Assembly (NCBI GenBank): GCA_963575745.1
Contig: CAUYUJ010020689.1
Coordinates: 78,813-142,812 of the forward strand
Length of the DNA: 64,000 nt
Source: Prorocentrum cordatum
Taxonomy: Eukaryota; Sar; Dinophyceae; Prorocentrales; Prorocentraceae
Direction: 5' to 3'
Part shown: in pieces, positions 51,401 to 60,599 of the stretch
Position numbering within the stretch: the stretch's first letter is position 1
How the letters are laid out: each line of letters opens with the position of its first letter
Made by a program: the position numbers and the translations under genes
The notes under the pieces: model-generated
Database searches by the model: none
The model's input: only the letters and a program-made list of their open reading frames with translations
What the model was told of the DNA's origin: nothing

Positions 51401-51457
51401 TAAAATAACTTCTCCCTGTCGCACTCTGAAGCTCAAAATCTGGCAACAATCACACAG

Positions 51458-51870
51458 ATGGAGGGCGGGTAGTTTTCGAAATGTGGTTATCGCCTTAGCG
51501 CCGCGCACATTCGTTTTCAACACCTGCAAAAAGTTCACGGATTGAGGGCCACCCGTCTTCAAAATGTGGCTCTCGCCTTAACGCCGCGCACGTTCGATTT
51601 AAGTTTACAGATTGAGGGCCACCCGTTTTCCAAATGTGGATCTCGCCTTAGCGCCGCGTACATTCGTTTGAAAAATGCAAGACTTTCACGAATTGAGGGC
51701 CACCCCTTTTCAAAATGTAGCTATCGCCTTAGCGACGCGCACCTTCGTTTTAAACATTGCAAGAGTTTCACGGATTGAGGGCGGCTCCTTTTCGAAAGGT
51801 GGTTCTCGCCGTAGCGCCGCGCACATTCGTTTAAACAATAGGAGAGTTTCACGGATTCCCCTGATCAACG
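51458..51870. repeat. Tandem repeat of about 82 bp, five units
   Basis: The word ATTGAGGGCCACCC starts units at 51541, 51611, 51692 and 51774 (one unit shortened to 70 bp), with a first diverged unit near 51458. Each contains TTCAAAATGTGG, TCGCCTTAGCGCCGCGCACA and TTCACGG. Confidence 0.9.
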
Positions 51871-51874
51871 TAAC

Positions 51875-52175
51875 AGAATAACTGCTTTTGAAAGTTTCAG
51901 GATTATGAGGGTGCAACAGTTACGTTGATTCGCGGTGTTGAAGTCCCAGGAATGGCGTTGTGGGACGATTCAGGATCTTCAAGACGCAACAAAAAGGTTG
52001 ATCCGTGGCGGTGGAATCCGGAGAACCATACTTTTGGCATGTTTCCGGGTCTTCAACGGTGGTCATCCAACGAGGCAGTTCCCCCAGTGGGAATGAACCC
52101 TGGTAGGGGCCTGTGAAAGAGGGAGCTTGGAGGGAGGGTTTACTCCCACATCGTTGATGACTCTTGGGTTTACAA
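51875..52175. other. No gene recognised
   Basis: Unique, less GC-rich sequence between the 82-bp repeat and the TCC tract in front of the LINE. Confidence 0.45.
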
Positions 52176-52179
52176 GGTC

Positions 52180-52185
52180 CTCCTC

Positions 52186-52221
<36 letters not shown>

Positions 52222-52741
52222 CTCGTCCTCCTTCTCCTCCTCCTCCTCCTCGTCCTCCTCCTCCTCGTCCTTCTTCCGCCTCCTCCTCCCCCTCTTCCTC
52301 CTCCTCCTCCTCCTCCTCCTCCTCCTCCTCCTCCTCCTCCTCCTCCTCCTCCCTCCTTCCCCTCCTCCTCCTCCTCCTCCTCCTCCTCCTCCTCCTCCTT
52401 CTCGTCCTCCTCCTCCTCCTCTCCTCCTCCTCCTCCTCCTCTCCTCCTCCTCCTCCTCCTCGCTCCTCTTCCTTCCGTCTCCTCGTCCTCCTCGTCCTCC
52501 TCGTCCTCCTCGTTCTCCTCCTTCTCCTCCTCCTCCTCGTCCTCCTCGGTTATCCTCCTCCTCCTCCTCATCCTCCTCCTCCCCGTCCTCCTCGTCCTCC
52601 CTCGTCCTCCTCGTCCTCCTCGCCTCCTCCTCCTCGTCCTATTCCTCCTCCTCCTCCTCCTCCTCCTCCTCCTCCTCCTCCTCCTCCTCCTCCTCCTCCT
52701 CCTCCTCCTCCTCCTCCTCCTCCTCCTCCTCCCCCTCCTCT
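52180..52741. repeat. (TCC)n-rich tract directly upstream of the LINE
   Basis: About 560 bp of TCC/CGT/CTC triplets ending CTCCTCTT immediately before the spliced-leader sequence. A similar tract on the same strand begins right after the element's 3' end. Confidence 0.95.
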
Positions 52742-52763
52742 TCCGTAGCCATTTTGGCTCAAG
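52742..52763 (+). other. Genomic copy of the dinoflagellate spliced leader (complete, 22 nt)
   Basis: TCCGTAGCCATTTTGG followed by CTCAAG at 52758-52763 is identical at all 22 positions to the dinoflagellate spliced leader as I know it (first base variable, here T). It directly precedes an ATG. Spliced leaders are joined to mRNA by trans-splicing and are not part of genes, so a copy at the start of a retrotransposon means the inserted molecule was a trans-spliced mRNA. Confidence 0.9.
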
Positions 52764-52936
52764 ATGTCTGCACTGAGGGGGCTCCGCGCCTCCGTGCCAG
52801 AAGGGATACCGCTAGTCCGCGGCAGTCTTCCATCTGCTTCTGGGGTCCCGCGGCCTCCGAGGGATCAGCAACCCCTGCTGGGGTCCTCGGTCGTCCGTGC
52901 GGCTTGGCGAGCCCCATCCTCTTCCTCGTCGCGCGG

Positions 52937-54106
52937 ATGGGCAAAGATGGTGTACCTCAGAAGTGGCACTGTAAGACCTGCTTGCATCCCAAGTCGGGCA
53001 AGCCCTTCCTCAATTTTGCCGAGAATAAGAAGTGCTTCAACTGCGGCATCGCGAAGTCGGCCTGCTTCGGAGGCCACGTCGTCCCGGCGGTGCCCTCCAA
53101 GCGGGCTCCTTGGCTCAAGAAGGATGCCTGGGCCAAGGGACCGCCGGCCACAGACGGGGAGCTCGCCAAGTGCCAGGCCCAGATCAAGCGCCTGGAGGGC
53201 GAGCTCAAGAAGGCCAAGCAGCAGCAGAACTCGGCCAGTAAGGACGGCATGTGCTGGGACGTCGACAACGAGTGCGAGGCCGTCCCTGATAAGGATCGCC
53301 TGGCAGCCATTGACATCGAGCTCGGCACCATCTCGGCCTTGGAGGGCACGGTCTGGACCCAGATCATGGCTGACTTGCGCGCGGAGCGGCAGGCGATCGA
53401 GCAGCGCATGCTCGACTCCCAGCCGGTGGCCTCGAGGCTTCGCACGCTGCTGCGCAAAGTCGACGAGGCCGAGCGCCAGTTGGTCAAGTCCAAGAAGCAG
53501 CAGGAGGGATGCCGCAAGCGAATCGTGGAGGCCGAGCAGGCGCTCAGCGAGTCCGACTCCCGCGTCGCCGAGCAGGAGCAGCTCCTTGCGAAGCTCAAGG
53601 CTCAGCAGGCGGCGTTGGCTGCCCAGGGCGTGGTGCTTGCGGCGCCTCAGGGCGCTTCGGCGGCGCCGCCCATTTTGCAGCTCGATTCGGAGAAGGTTCG
53701 GCAATTCTTGGCGCAGGGCCTCGACGAGCTCGGCGTCCAGGTGCCCGACCTCTCGGGCTTCGCGGTCAAGCTTTGCGAGCGCGTCCCGCAGTGCTCGCAG
53801 CAGACCCTCGTTCGTATCGAGGCGCCCGTGGGGCAGGCGCTGGCTGGCATTGCAGGCGCGCCTGGCGACGAGCGGGCGCTTGGGGCACGTCCTGTCGGCA
53901 CGTCGGAGGAGGCCATCGCTGCTGCGTCGCCGCCTGTCTCGGTGCCAGTGGGCCCTTCCTTGGAGCAGATGCGCTCCGAGATTGCCGCTGGAGGAGTCCA
54001 AGTGCCCGAAGGGGAAGAGGAAGTTCGTGCCCTTCATGGTAAGCTGCGGCACGCCTTTGGAAGGCGACAGGGTGGTCAAGCCTCTCCGGCTTTCTCGCCT
54101 ATGTAA
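52937..54106 (+). CDS. LINE ORF1 protein: zinc finger plus coiled coil
   Basis: 389 residues. The ATG at 52937 is the second AUG of the inferred mRNA and starts MGKDGVPQKWHCKTC. Cys 12, 15, 33 and 36 (C-x2-C-x17-C-x2-C, preceded by W10) form a short four-Cys finger of RanBP2-like look. Residues about 70-100 (LAKCQAQIKRLEGELKKAKQ) and 160-235 (LRKVDEAERQLVKSKKQQEG, EQEQLLAKLKAQQAALAAQG) are strong coiled coils, as expected for a chaperone/RNA-binding ORF1 protein that packages the element RNA. The C-terminus is Ala/Pro/Gly-rich. The stop TAA is at 54104-54106. The same DNA is open in another frame throughout (see ORF2). ORF1 was chosen as the coding frame here because it alone gives a finger and coiled coils; the alternative is Arg/Ser-rich. 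Confidence 0.85.
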   Translation: MGKDGVPQKWHCKTCLHPKSGKPFLNFAENKKCFNCGIAKSACFGGHVVPAVPSKRAPWLKKDAWAKGPPATDGELAKCQAQIKRLEGELKKAKQQQNSASKDGMCWDVDNECEAVPDKDRLAAIDIELGTISALEGTVWTQIMADLRAERQAIEQRMLDSQPVASRLRTLLRKVDEAERQLVKSKKQQEGCRKRIVEAEQALSESDSRVAEQEQLLAKLKAQQAALAAQGVVLAAPQGASAAPPILQLDSEKVRQFLAQGLDELGVQVPDLSGFAVKLCERVPQCSQQTLVRIEAPVGQALAGIAGAPGDERALGARPVGTSEEAIAAASPPVSVPVGPSLEQMRSEIAAGGVQVPEGEEEVRALHGKLRHAFGRRQGGQASPAFSPM

Positions 54107-57100
54107 GCCCTTTGTGATGCTGCTGCTGGCCATGGTGTCCTTCTACTTCATCATTCTGAGCGAGTGGCAGCGCCTGGATCTGCCAGTCCATGTTCCTGAT
54201 GGTGCTGCGCCCGGTGCCATGGGCCTTCCTCCTCCTGGGGGTGCTCTTCCTCCTCGCCGTGATGGCGACCTAAACGGTCGCCACCATCGTCCGCCTGTCG
54301 CTGGGGAGCCTCAGCCGGCTGTGGCAGCAGCAGTGGCAGTAAGTACTTTTCCCTTGAGCCAATATACGTTTGTCACGAGTATGGCTGTCACGGAATCTGC
54401 GCTGATATGGCCTCCCGCAGCAGCGCCTGGTCTTGACGCTGGGACCGCTGGTGCGCTGCCGGGCGCGGCGGCGCACGGTCCCCCCGCGGCGCCTCGTGCC
54501 CAACCGGCTGAGGCCCCTGAAGCGGCGATGGTCGAACCAGCACGTCTCTTCCAGGAGGAGGTCGTCGAGGCGCCCGTGGAGCTCAAGTTGGATCTGCTTC
54601 TACCGGTGCCGCTGCGCCGTGGCACGGCCCCCCTCCACATCGCCACCATCAACGGGGACACGTGGCAAGGGGCTCGCACGGTGCTGGAGTGGAACGCTGC
54701 AGCCGGCAGGCGCTTTGACGTGGCCTTCGTTCAGGAGACGAGGTTCCCCGACTCCGAGGCGGCTGGGGGCGCTCGCCAGTGGTGCTTGGGCCAGGGCTGT
54801 CATCTTGCCCTGGGCCCTCCTCGTCGGACTGGCGCTGAGCGTCTGGCTGTCAGTGGCGGCGTGGGCCTCTGCATCGGCACGCACATTGGGGTTTTCAGTG
54901 GCATTGCTGTCCCTGATGAGTGGAGCCATCGCATTGTGGCCAGGAAGATCCACCTCGGCGAGGGCTCGGTCCTCTTGGTGATCTCTCTCTACATGATCAC
55001 CTCCATCGGCCTCACTGGTGATAACCTGGCGCTCCTTGCGGAGGTGGCGTCTATTGTTGGGCAGTTCCCTGTGCCCTTCATCATCGGCGCCGACTGGAAC
55101 GTTGACGCCCACGACCTTGTGGCCAGCGACTGGTGCCAGGAGGTGGACGGGATCATCGTCAACCCTGGTGTCCCGACATGCGGGGACAACGAGTACGACT
55201 ACTTCGTCATGTCCCGCTCGCTGGCCCACCACACCTCCCACCCTCAGGCGTTTGCTGGCACACCTGCCGGCGCTCATGTTCAGGTGTGTTGCACCCTGGG
55301 GGATATTTGGGAGCATCCGACGGCTTGGCTGGAGGATCCTCGGCGGCCCTTCTCAGTAGCCAGGAAGGCTGTCGGATCTGAGGAGTCGGTCAAGCCTAGG
55401 GAGCAGCCCACCTCCGAGTCGCAGCGGGAGGCTGCGGAGTTGCTCGAGCCCTTGGAGTGTTTGCAGACAGCCAGTGCGAGGTGGTTCGACCTAGCCGAGG
55501 TATCTCTCATCCGCTCCCAGCAGATTGACTTATCGGTTGCTCATCACCACCGTGGGCGAGGTCGAGGCATTCGTCTGGTGGAGCGGCCTTTGCTTGAAGT
55601 CCATGAGCGGCGGCAGCGCCGTCACGACTCGTCCGACACCGAGGCTTGGTGGAGCTTTCTTCGCATTTGGAGAGCAATGCTTCGGTGGGGGCAGGCCAGC
55701 CGTGGTTCTCGCGGCAAGCGACAGGTGGTGCGTGCCCGCCTTCATCTTCAGGCTCAGGCCCTAACATTACCTCCAGCTGTGGCTGGTGCCGAGGCCCTTC
55801 GTACGGTGGCCGTCGACAAGTGGCTTGGGCTTGCTGAGCGGGACAGCCCTCTTTCTGCTTGGTTTGAGGATCTTCTCGAGGAGGAGGTGGCCGTGCGCAG
55901 GCGAGCTGACGCGGCTGCCAAGGCCAAGCTATGGCGAGATTTTTGCAAGTCGGCCCTCGACGGCCCCGGGAGGATTGCGCACAAGCTTATTAAGCCAAAG
56001 ATTGTCGAGCCTCTCCCTGTATCCCTGCCTGGCGACGTTGATTCCCTGCCGCAGGTGGGCTCGCTGGCGGTTGAGGGTGTTTTGCAGGAGTGGCTCCCGC
56101 TTTGGATCAAGGACTCGAGGAATGATGAGCAGCACGCCTCCGAGTGGAATGTGGCGACAACCCTTGAGCCCATCAGTGTCTCGCAGGTGCGCTCGGCCAT
56201 CCTCTTCTTCGGCAGGAGGAAAGGCCTGGGCTGGGACTCCTTTCATCCGCGGCTGCTTGGGGAGCTCTCGGACGCCTTAGTTGCTCGATTTGCGGCCATC
56301 TTAAACCGGTTTGAGCTCACTGCCGAAGTCCCCGAGCTTTGGACGACGATGTTCGTTTTCATTCCCAAGCCTCCTCCTGACGTCGGCCGTCGGCCGATAG
56401 GGCTCCTGGGCCTATGGCCCCGCGTATGGTCCAGGGTACGACAGCAACGAGTTCGCGCTTGGGAACACAGTGTGGATGCCAGCTTCTTTTGGGGCAAGTC
56501 CGGCGATACGGCGGCCGACAGAGCTGCTTACATCCACAACCTGCTGGTGGTGCATGCTAAGCGCCACGGCTTCGTCAGCGGCACTCTGTACTACGACGTG
56601 CGGAAGTTTTACGAGAACATCTCCCACGGCGCCATGCGCGAGGCTGGCAGGCACTACGGCTTTGACGAGCAGCTGCTGCGATGCCTGTGCGCGGTCTACC
56701 GTGGACCCAGGCGGGCCCGCTGGCTTGGCGCGACCTCGCGCCTGGTTGTCCCCAACGGCACGGTGATCGCGGGTTGCAGCTGCGCGACTGGCACCGTGAA
56801 GCTCATGACCCTGTGCGTTTTACGGACTATTGCCATTGAGACGCCTGTTTGCCGGCCGCTGAACTTGGTGGACGACTTGAAGGTGCATGCTGTGGGTTCT
56901 CTCCGCATTGTGGCTCGGCAATTGGTCAAAGCAGCCACGATTGTAGCCACTCAGATGAATGAGCTCGACCTTCCGCTCAACTTGGACAAGACCTGCTTCC
57001 TGTGTTCGAGCCCTGAGTTGCTCGAGGCTCTGCTGGACGACCCCGACTGGCCGTTCGACGAGTCCTTCCTGGCCACCACCCACCGTGACCTGGGTGGCGA

Positions 57101-59453
57101 CGCTTCTGACGGCAAGGCTCGCCGCGTGCCTGTGCAAAACAAGCGCCTCCTCGAATCGTCGGCCGCTGCGACTCGGCTCTCGAAGATTGGGCGGGGGAGG
57201 GAGGCTTCTCGGGTGCACAGAGCGGGCCCAGTCGCTAAGGCCACGTGGGGGGCGCACATTAATGGTCTTGGGAATTCGGCTTTGAGGACTCTGAGGGTGG
57301 CCTCTGCCAGATCTTTTGGCCCCCTCCAGCCTGGATCCTCCCTCGGCCTCACCTTCCTTCTTTGCGGGGCCCCCCAGCGGGATCCTTTTGTTTCGACGAC
57401 GGTGGACGCCGTCAAGTCATTTGTTTCTGTCTGGTGGCACCGCAGTGTCACGAAGCAGGTCCTCCTCTCTGCGTTTGACGATGCACTCGTGTCTGCGAGG
57501 AAACCTAAACCCTGGGGCTCCGCCAAGCAACCTCTTGCCGCTCTTGTGTTAACGCTTGCTCGGATTGGTTGGAGGTTGGATGTCCCAAACGAGGTCTTGA
57601 TTGACCAGGCGGGTCGCTCCTGGAGTTTGTCTGTGTTTTCCCCGGCCTTCTTCGCCCTTCGCGTGCGCGAGGCGTGTGAGGAAGCGATTGTAATGGAAGA
57701 GCAGGCTAAGCAGAGTGATTTTGGAGCCGAATGGCGCGGCCCCATCTGTCTCAAGCCGGCTCTGGATCTGATCTCGAAGCAAGGCTCAGCTTGGTCTGAT
57801 CATTGTCGTCACTGCTTGCGCAGCCTTGTTACCAACAGGTATTGGTGCCAGCAGCGGTTTCATGACGCCTGTCAGGACATACCCCCTGCCTGCCTGGCCT
57901 GCCAGGCCCCATCAGGTACCATGTTTCATCGTCGATTTGATTGCCCCGCCCACGATGCGTGGCGACGGGATGTTTTGAGCCCCGACCTGCGCCGGGCAGC
58001 GGGTAGAGTGCGCCTTCTTTCGTCTAGGGCCCAGGAGTTGTTCGCCAGGTGTGTGCTCCCAGACCCCACTTGCTGGTTCTCGCGCCCCTCCGAACCCCCT
58101 GAGGCCACGGTCTATAGGCACAATTGGCCTGCCGACGGGCTGGTGCTCGGGGAAGGGGCCCATGTGTTCTTGGACGGCTCGTGTTTCGAGCCTGCCCTCC
58201 CTAGGATTCGATCGGCGGGATGGGCGGTGATCGTTACGGACGGGTGGGGGAAAGTTGCTCGTGCGATTTGGGGGCGCGTGCCCGTGTGTGAAGCTCCAGC
58301 CCAGGTCGCCCGTGACGGTGAGGACTATGCAGTGGTCTCTCTCGTTCGCCATGCTACTGTGTTCCCTGGGGCCAACTTGTATGGGGACTGTGCCGGAACT
58401 CTCGGGTATGTTTCGGACCCCGCGGGAGCTGTTTGTCCCGATAATGTTCGGGCGCATATGTGGCAGCATGTGTTTGATAAGCTCGACGGAGTGCGGTGGC
58501 GTAAAGTTCCTGCCCATTGCACCCTTCGTGATGTCGAGAACGGTAAGCTCAGCCGTCTCGAGTATCTCGGCAATAGGGCTGCCGATGAATATGCCAAGCG
58601 AGGCGCCTCATTGGGTCGAATCTCTGCCGCTGATCGTGCCGTCGTCGATGGTTGCTTTGAGTTGTCCCGGCTGTTGTGCAAGTTCTCAGCTGAGCAAGAA
58701 GCTCGGATCGGGGACAGTGGGCAGTTCGACCATGTCGGCATCGATTGGCTGAGGCACATCACCCTTGAGGTCCCTCCTCTCCCTGATGATCCTCCTCCTC
58801 CTTCCGAGCCTTCTCCTCCTGGCCGTTTTGATTGTGGCTCCGTACGGCGGCCTCCTATTGGGAGTGGCGGGACGGGTCGGGAGTCGGGAGGGGTGGGCGA
58901 CGACGGTGAGGAGGGCAGGGCCGAGTGGCCCGACCTCCATGTCTGGCCGGCCCGCGCCCACGACATCATAGAGTGTGGGGTCACTGACCCCGCTGGGGCG
59001 GCCGCTGGCTCCCTGGCCTTCTGCACCCGTTGCGGTTCAGTCTGCACCGTCGGAGGGCACGGTGGCAAGACTGCTCTCGCGTCGGATTGTCTGGGCCATC
59101 GTTCCCAGGGTCGTGAGAGGCAGTTGGCTTGGATTTTGCAGGGCCGCCATCCTTCGAAGAAAGATTTTCGGGTCTCGCGAGCGACCGTGTTATCGGACCC
59201 AGCTCGAGACTACCTCGCCGCCAAGATGGGTCTGGACGACCTCCCGTTGCTCGCGCCACCTCGGTCCAGAGGCTCTCTGGCTTCTTCGTCGGGCGGGATT
59301 GGGTGGGTTTGGGCTGGGACTGGGGTCGACCTTCAGCGAGGCCTTTCACTTTACGGGTTCAGCTCTCGGGAAGAGGCTGAATCGCTCGGCGCTCGAGCGC
59401 AAGAGCGCCGACGGCAGGTTGTGCCGCCCGAGGAGGACTTGGACCCTCCCTAA
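54036..59453 (+). CDS. LINE ORF2 protein: endonuclease, reverse transcriptase, RNase H
   Basis: Numbered from the Met at 54036 (1805 residues); the frame is open back to 52764. Apurinic-type endonuclease about 200-415: N206, E234 (FVQETRF), D353 and N355 (GADWNVD), H414, though the usual Asp before that His is replaced (GAH). Reverse transcriptase about 770-960: IPK 776, GRRPIGLL, D854 in YYDVRKFYENI, GCSCATGTVKL, and LVDD at 944-947 (Y to L in the YVDD/YADD motif). CCHC finger 1286-1303 (C-x2-C-x8-H-x4-C). RNase H 1376-1522 with D1380 (FLDGS), E1429, D1451 and D1517 (NRAADEYAK). Cys-rich tail from C1663 (FCTRCGSVC). It would nick, prime and copy the element RNA in the nucleus. It overlaps ORF1 by 71 nt. 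Start uncertain: 52764, 54036 or 54117, the last 11 nt after the ORF1 stop. Confidence 0.9.
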   Translation: MVSCGTPLEGDRVVKPLRLSRLCKPFVMLLLAMVSFYFIILSEWQRLDLPVHVPDGAAPGAMGLPPPGGALPPRRDGDLNGRHHRPPVAGEPQPAVAAAVAVSTFPLSQYTFVTSMAVTESALIWPPAAAPGLDAGTAGALPGAAAHGPPAAPRAQPAEAPEAAMVEPARLFQEEVVEAPVELKLDLLLPVPLRRGTAPLHIATINGDTWQGARTVLEWNAAAGRRFDVAFVQETRFPDSEAAGGARQWCLGQGCHLALGPPRRTGAERLAVSGGVGLCIGTHIGVFSGIAVPDEWSHRIVARKIHLGEGSVLLVISLYMITSIGLTGDNLALLAEVASIVGQFPVPFIIGADWNVDAHDLVASDWCQEVDGIIVNPGVPTCGDNEYDYFVMSRSLAHHTSHPQAFAGTPAGAHVQVCCTLGDIWEHPTAWLEDPRRPFSVARKAVGSEESVKPREQPTSESQREAAELLEPLECLQTASARWFDLAEVSLIRSQQIDLSVAHHHRGRGRGIRLVERPLLEVHERRQRRHDSSDTEAWWSFLRIWRAMLRWGQASRGSRGKRQVVRARLHLQAQALTLPPAVAGAEALRTVAVDKWLGLAERDSPLSAWFEDLLEEEVAVRRRADAAAKAKLWRDFCKSALDGPGRIAHKLIKPKIVEPLPVSLPGDVDSLPQVGSLAVEGVLQEWLPLWIKDSRNDEQHASEWNVATTLEPISVSQVRSAILFFGRRKGLGWDSFHPRLLGELSDALVARFAAILNRFELTAEVPELWTTMFVFIPKPPPDVGRRPIGLLGLWPRVWSRVRQQRVRAWEHSVDASFFWGKSGDTAADRAAYIHNLLVVHAKRHGFVSGTLYYDVRKFYENISHGAMREAGRHYGFDEQLLRCLCAVYRGPRRARWLGATSRLVVPNGTVIAGCSCATGTVKLMTLCVLRTIAIETPVCRPLNLVDDLKVHAVGSLRIVARQLVKAATIVATQMNELDLPLNLDKTCFLCSSPELLEALLDDPDWPFDESFLATTHRDLGGDASDGKARRVPVQNKRLLESSAAATRLSKIGRGREASRVHRAGPVAKATWGAHINGLGNSALRTLRVASARSFGPLQPGSSLGLTFLLCGAPQRDPFVSTTVDAVKSFVSVWWHRSVTKQVLLSAFDDALVSARKPKPWGSAKQPLAALVLTLARIGWRLDVPNEVLIDQAGRSWSLSVFSPAFFALRVREACEEAIVMEEQAKQSDFGAEWRGPICLKPALDLISKQGSAWSDHCRHCLRSLVTNRYWCQQRFHDACQDIPPACLACQAPSGTMFHRRFDCPAHDAWRRDVLSPDLRRAAGRVRLLSSRAQELFARCVLPDPTCWFSRPSEPPEATVYRHNWPADGLVLGEGAHVFLDGSCFEPALPRIRSAGWAVIVTDGWGKVARAIWGRVPVCEAPAQVARDGEDYAVVSLVRHATVFPGANLYGDCAGTLGYVSDPAGAVCPDNVRAHMWQHVFDKLDGVRWRKVPAHCTLRDVENGKLSRLEYLGNRAADEYAKRGASLGRISAADRAVVDGCFELSRLLCKFSAEQEARIGDSGQFDHVGIDWLRHITLEVPPLPDDPPPPSEPSPPGRFDCGSVRRPPIGSGGTGRESGGVGDDGEEGRAEWPDLHVWPARAHDIIECGVTDPAGAAAGSLAFCTRCGSVCTVGGHGGKTALASDCLGHRSQGRERQLAWILQGRHPSKKDFRVSRATVLSDPARDYLAAKMGLDDLPLLAPPRSRGSLASSSGGIGWVWAGTGVDLQRGLSLYGFSSREEAESLGARAQERRRQVVPPEEDLDPP

Positions 59454-59514
59454 CTCGTTTGGTGTTTGTTTGATGCATGTTTAATGTGGTGGCACCTTTC
59501 TAGCCGTTGCCGAG

Positions 59515-59826
59515 CTCCTCCCCCTCCTCTTCTCCTCCCCCTCCTCCCCCTCCTTGTCCTCCTCCTCCTCTTCCTCCTCCTCCTCCTCCTCCTCCTCCTC
59601 CTCCTCCCTCCTCCTCCTCCCTCCTCCTCCTCCTCCTCCTCCTCCTCCGCATCCTCCTCCTCTGCCTCGCCCTCCTCCTCCTCCTCCTTCTCCGCCGCCT
59701 CCTCCTCCTCGCCCTCCTCCCTCCTCCTCCTCCTCCTCCTCCTCCTCCTCCTCCTCCTCCTCCTCCTCCTCCTCCTCCTCCTCCCTCCTCCTCCTCCTCT
59801 CATCATCATCATCATCATCATCATCA

Positions 59827-59901
<75 letters not shown>

Positions 59902-60265
59902 CCCCTCCTCAGCAGCCTCCTCCTCCTCCTCCTCCTCCTCCGCCTCCTCCTCCCTCCTCCTCCTCCTCCTCCTCCTCCTCCTCCTCCTCCTCCTCCTCCT
60001 CCTCCTCCTCCTCCTCCTCCTCCTCCTCCTCCCTCCTCCTCCTCCCCTCTCCTCCTCCTCCTCCTCCTCCTCCTCCTCCTCCTCCTCCTCCTCCTCCTCC
60101 TCCTCCTCCTCCTCCTCCTCCTCCTCCGCCTCCTCCGCCTCCTCCTCCTCCTCCGCCTCCCTCCTCCTCCTCCTCCTCCTCCTCCTCTTCCACCTCCTCC
60201 TCCTCCTCCTCCTCCTCCTCCTCCTCCTCCTCCTCCTCCTCATCATCATCATCATCCTCCTCCTC
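59515..60265. repeat. (TCC)n tract with (ATC)n island
   Basis: About 750 bp: TCC/CTC 59515-59800, ATC 59800-59905, TCC again to 60240, then ATC. Begins right after the LINE 3' end. Confidence 0.95.
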
Positions 60266-60383
60266 CCCCCCCCGGTCCCCGGCCCCGGCCCCTCCCAGGT
60301 TCCCCGGCTACCCAGGTCCAGGTCTTGGTGTAGACCTGGGCCCCCGCCCTGGCTCCCAGGCAAAGCCCAAGCCTAGGTCCACA

Positions 60384-60548
60384 TTTAAGTCGGGCATGTC
60401 CCTCTACAGGAGGGAAATTCAAGAATGGTAGAAAAATAGCCTGGTGACGATTTGTCGTGTTCTGTTTGGTTATGGTTGACAATGTTTGACTATGTTATAG
60501 CTGTCTTCCGAAACCCATTCCGCCTGTATGAGGACATGCCCGACCTGA
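60384..60548 (-). mobile_element. TIR element, family A copy 5 (inverted)
   Basis: TTTAAGTCGGGCATGTCCCT then CTACAGGAGG at the left is a right-type end in reverse; CCGCCTGTATGAGGACATGC then CCGACCTGA closes it. Confidence 0.85.
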
Positions 60549-60599
60549 GTCTACATGAAAATCGAGTCTTTGGGCGGGTTTTAAGCTATCCCTATCCTT

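Larger units (their letters stand above)
52742..59510 (+). mobile_element. Full-length non-LTR retrotransposon (LINE) with spliced-leader 5' end
   Basis: About 6.77 kb. Order: spliced leader, short leader region, ORF1 (zinc finger, coiled coil), ORF2 (endonuclease, reverse transcriptase, CCHC finger, RNase H, Cys-rich tail), about 57 bp of 3' sequence ending near GCCGTTGCCGAGCTCC. No poly-A tail and no long terminal repeats. Both sides are (TCC)n-rich DNA, so target duplications cannot be recognised. No stops or frame breaks in the two ORFs, hence a recent insertion. It lies antisense within intron 4 of the coiled-coil gene. The decayed ORF2 at 29290-31165 shares its RNase H and Cys-tail architecture. 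Confidence 0.85.

Noticed and set aside
51200-51410. Glu-rich acidic protein on the minus strand
   Set aside because: Pure product of the TCC/CTC microsatellite read as GAG/GAA codons.
53105-53116. A second spliced-leader trace, TTGGCTCAAG, inside ORF1
   Set aside because: Only ten bases match, and they are ordinary codons of ORF1 (PWLKK).
52764-54035. The Arg/Ser-rich first 424 codons of the 2229-codon frame as the main protein of this region
   Set aside because: The other frame gives a zinc finger and coiled coils, typical ORF1 features. The long frame is kept only as a possible second reading, described under findings.
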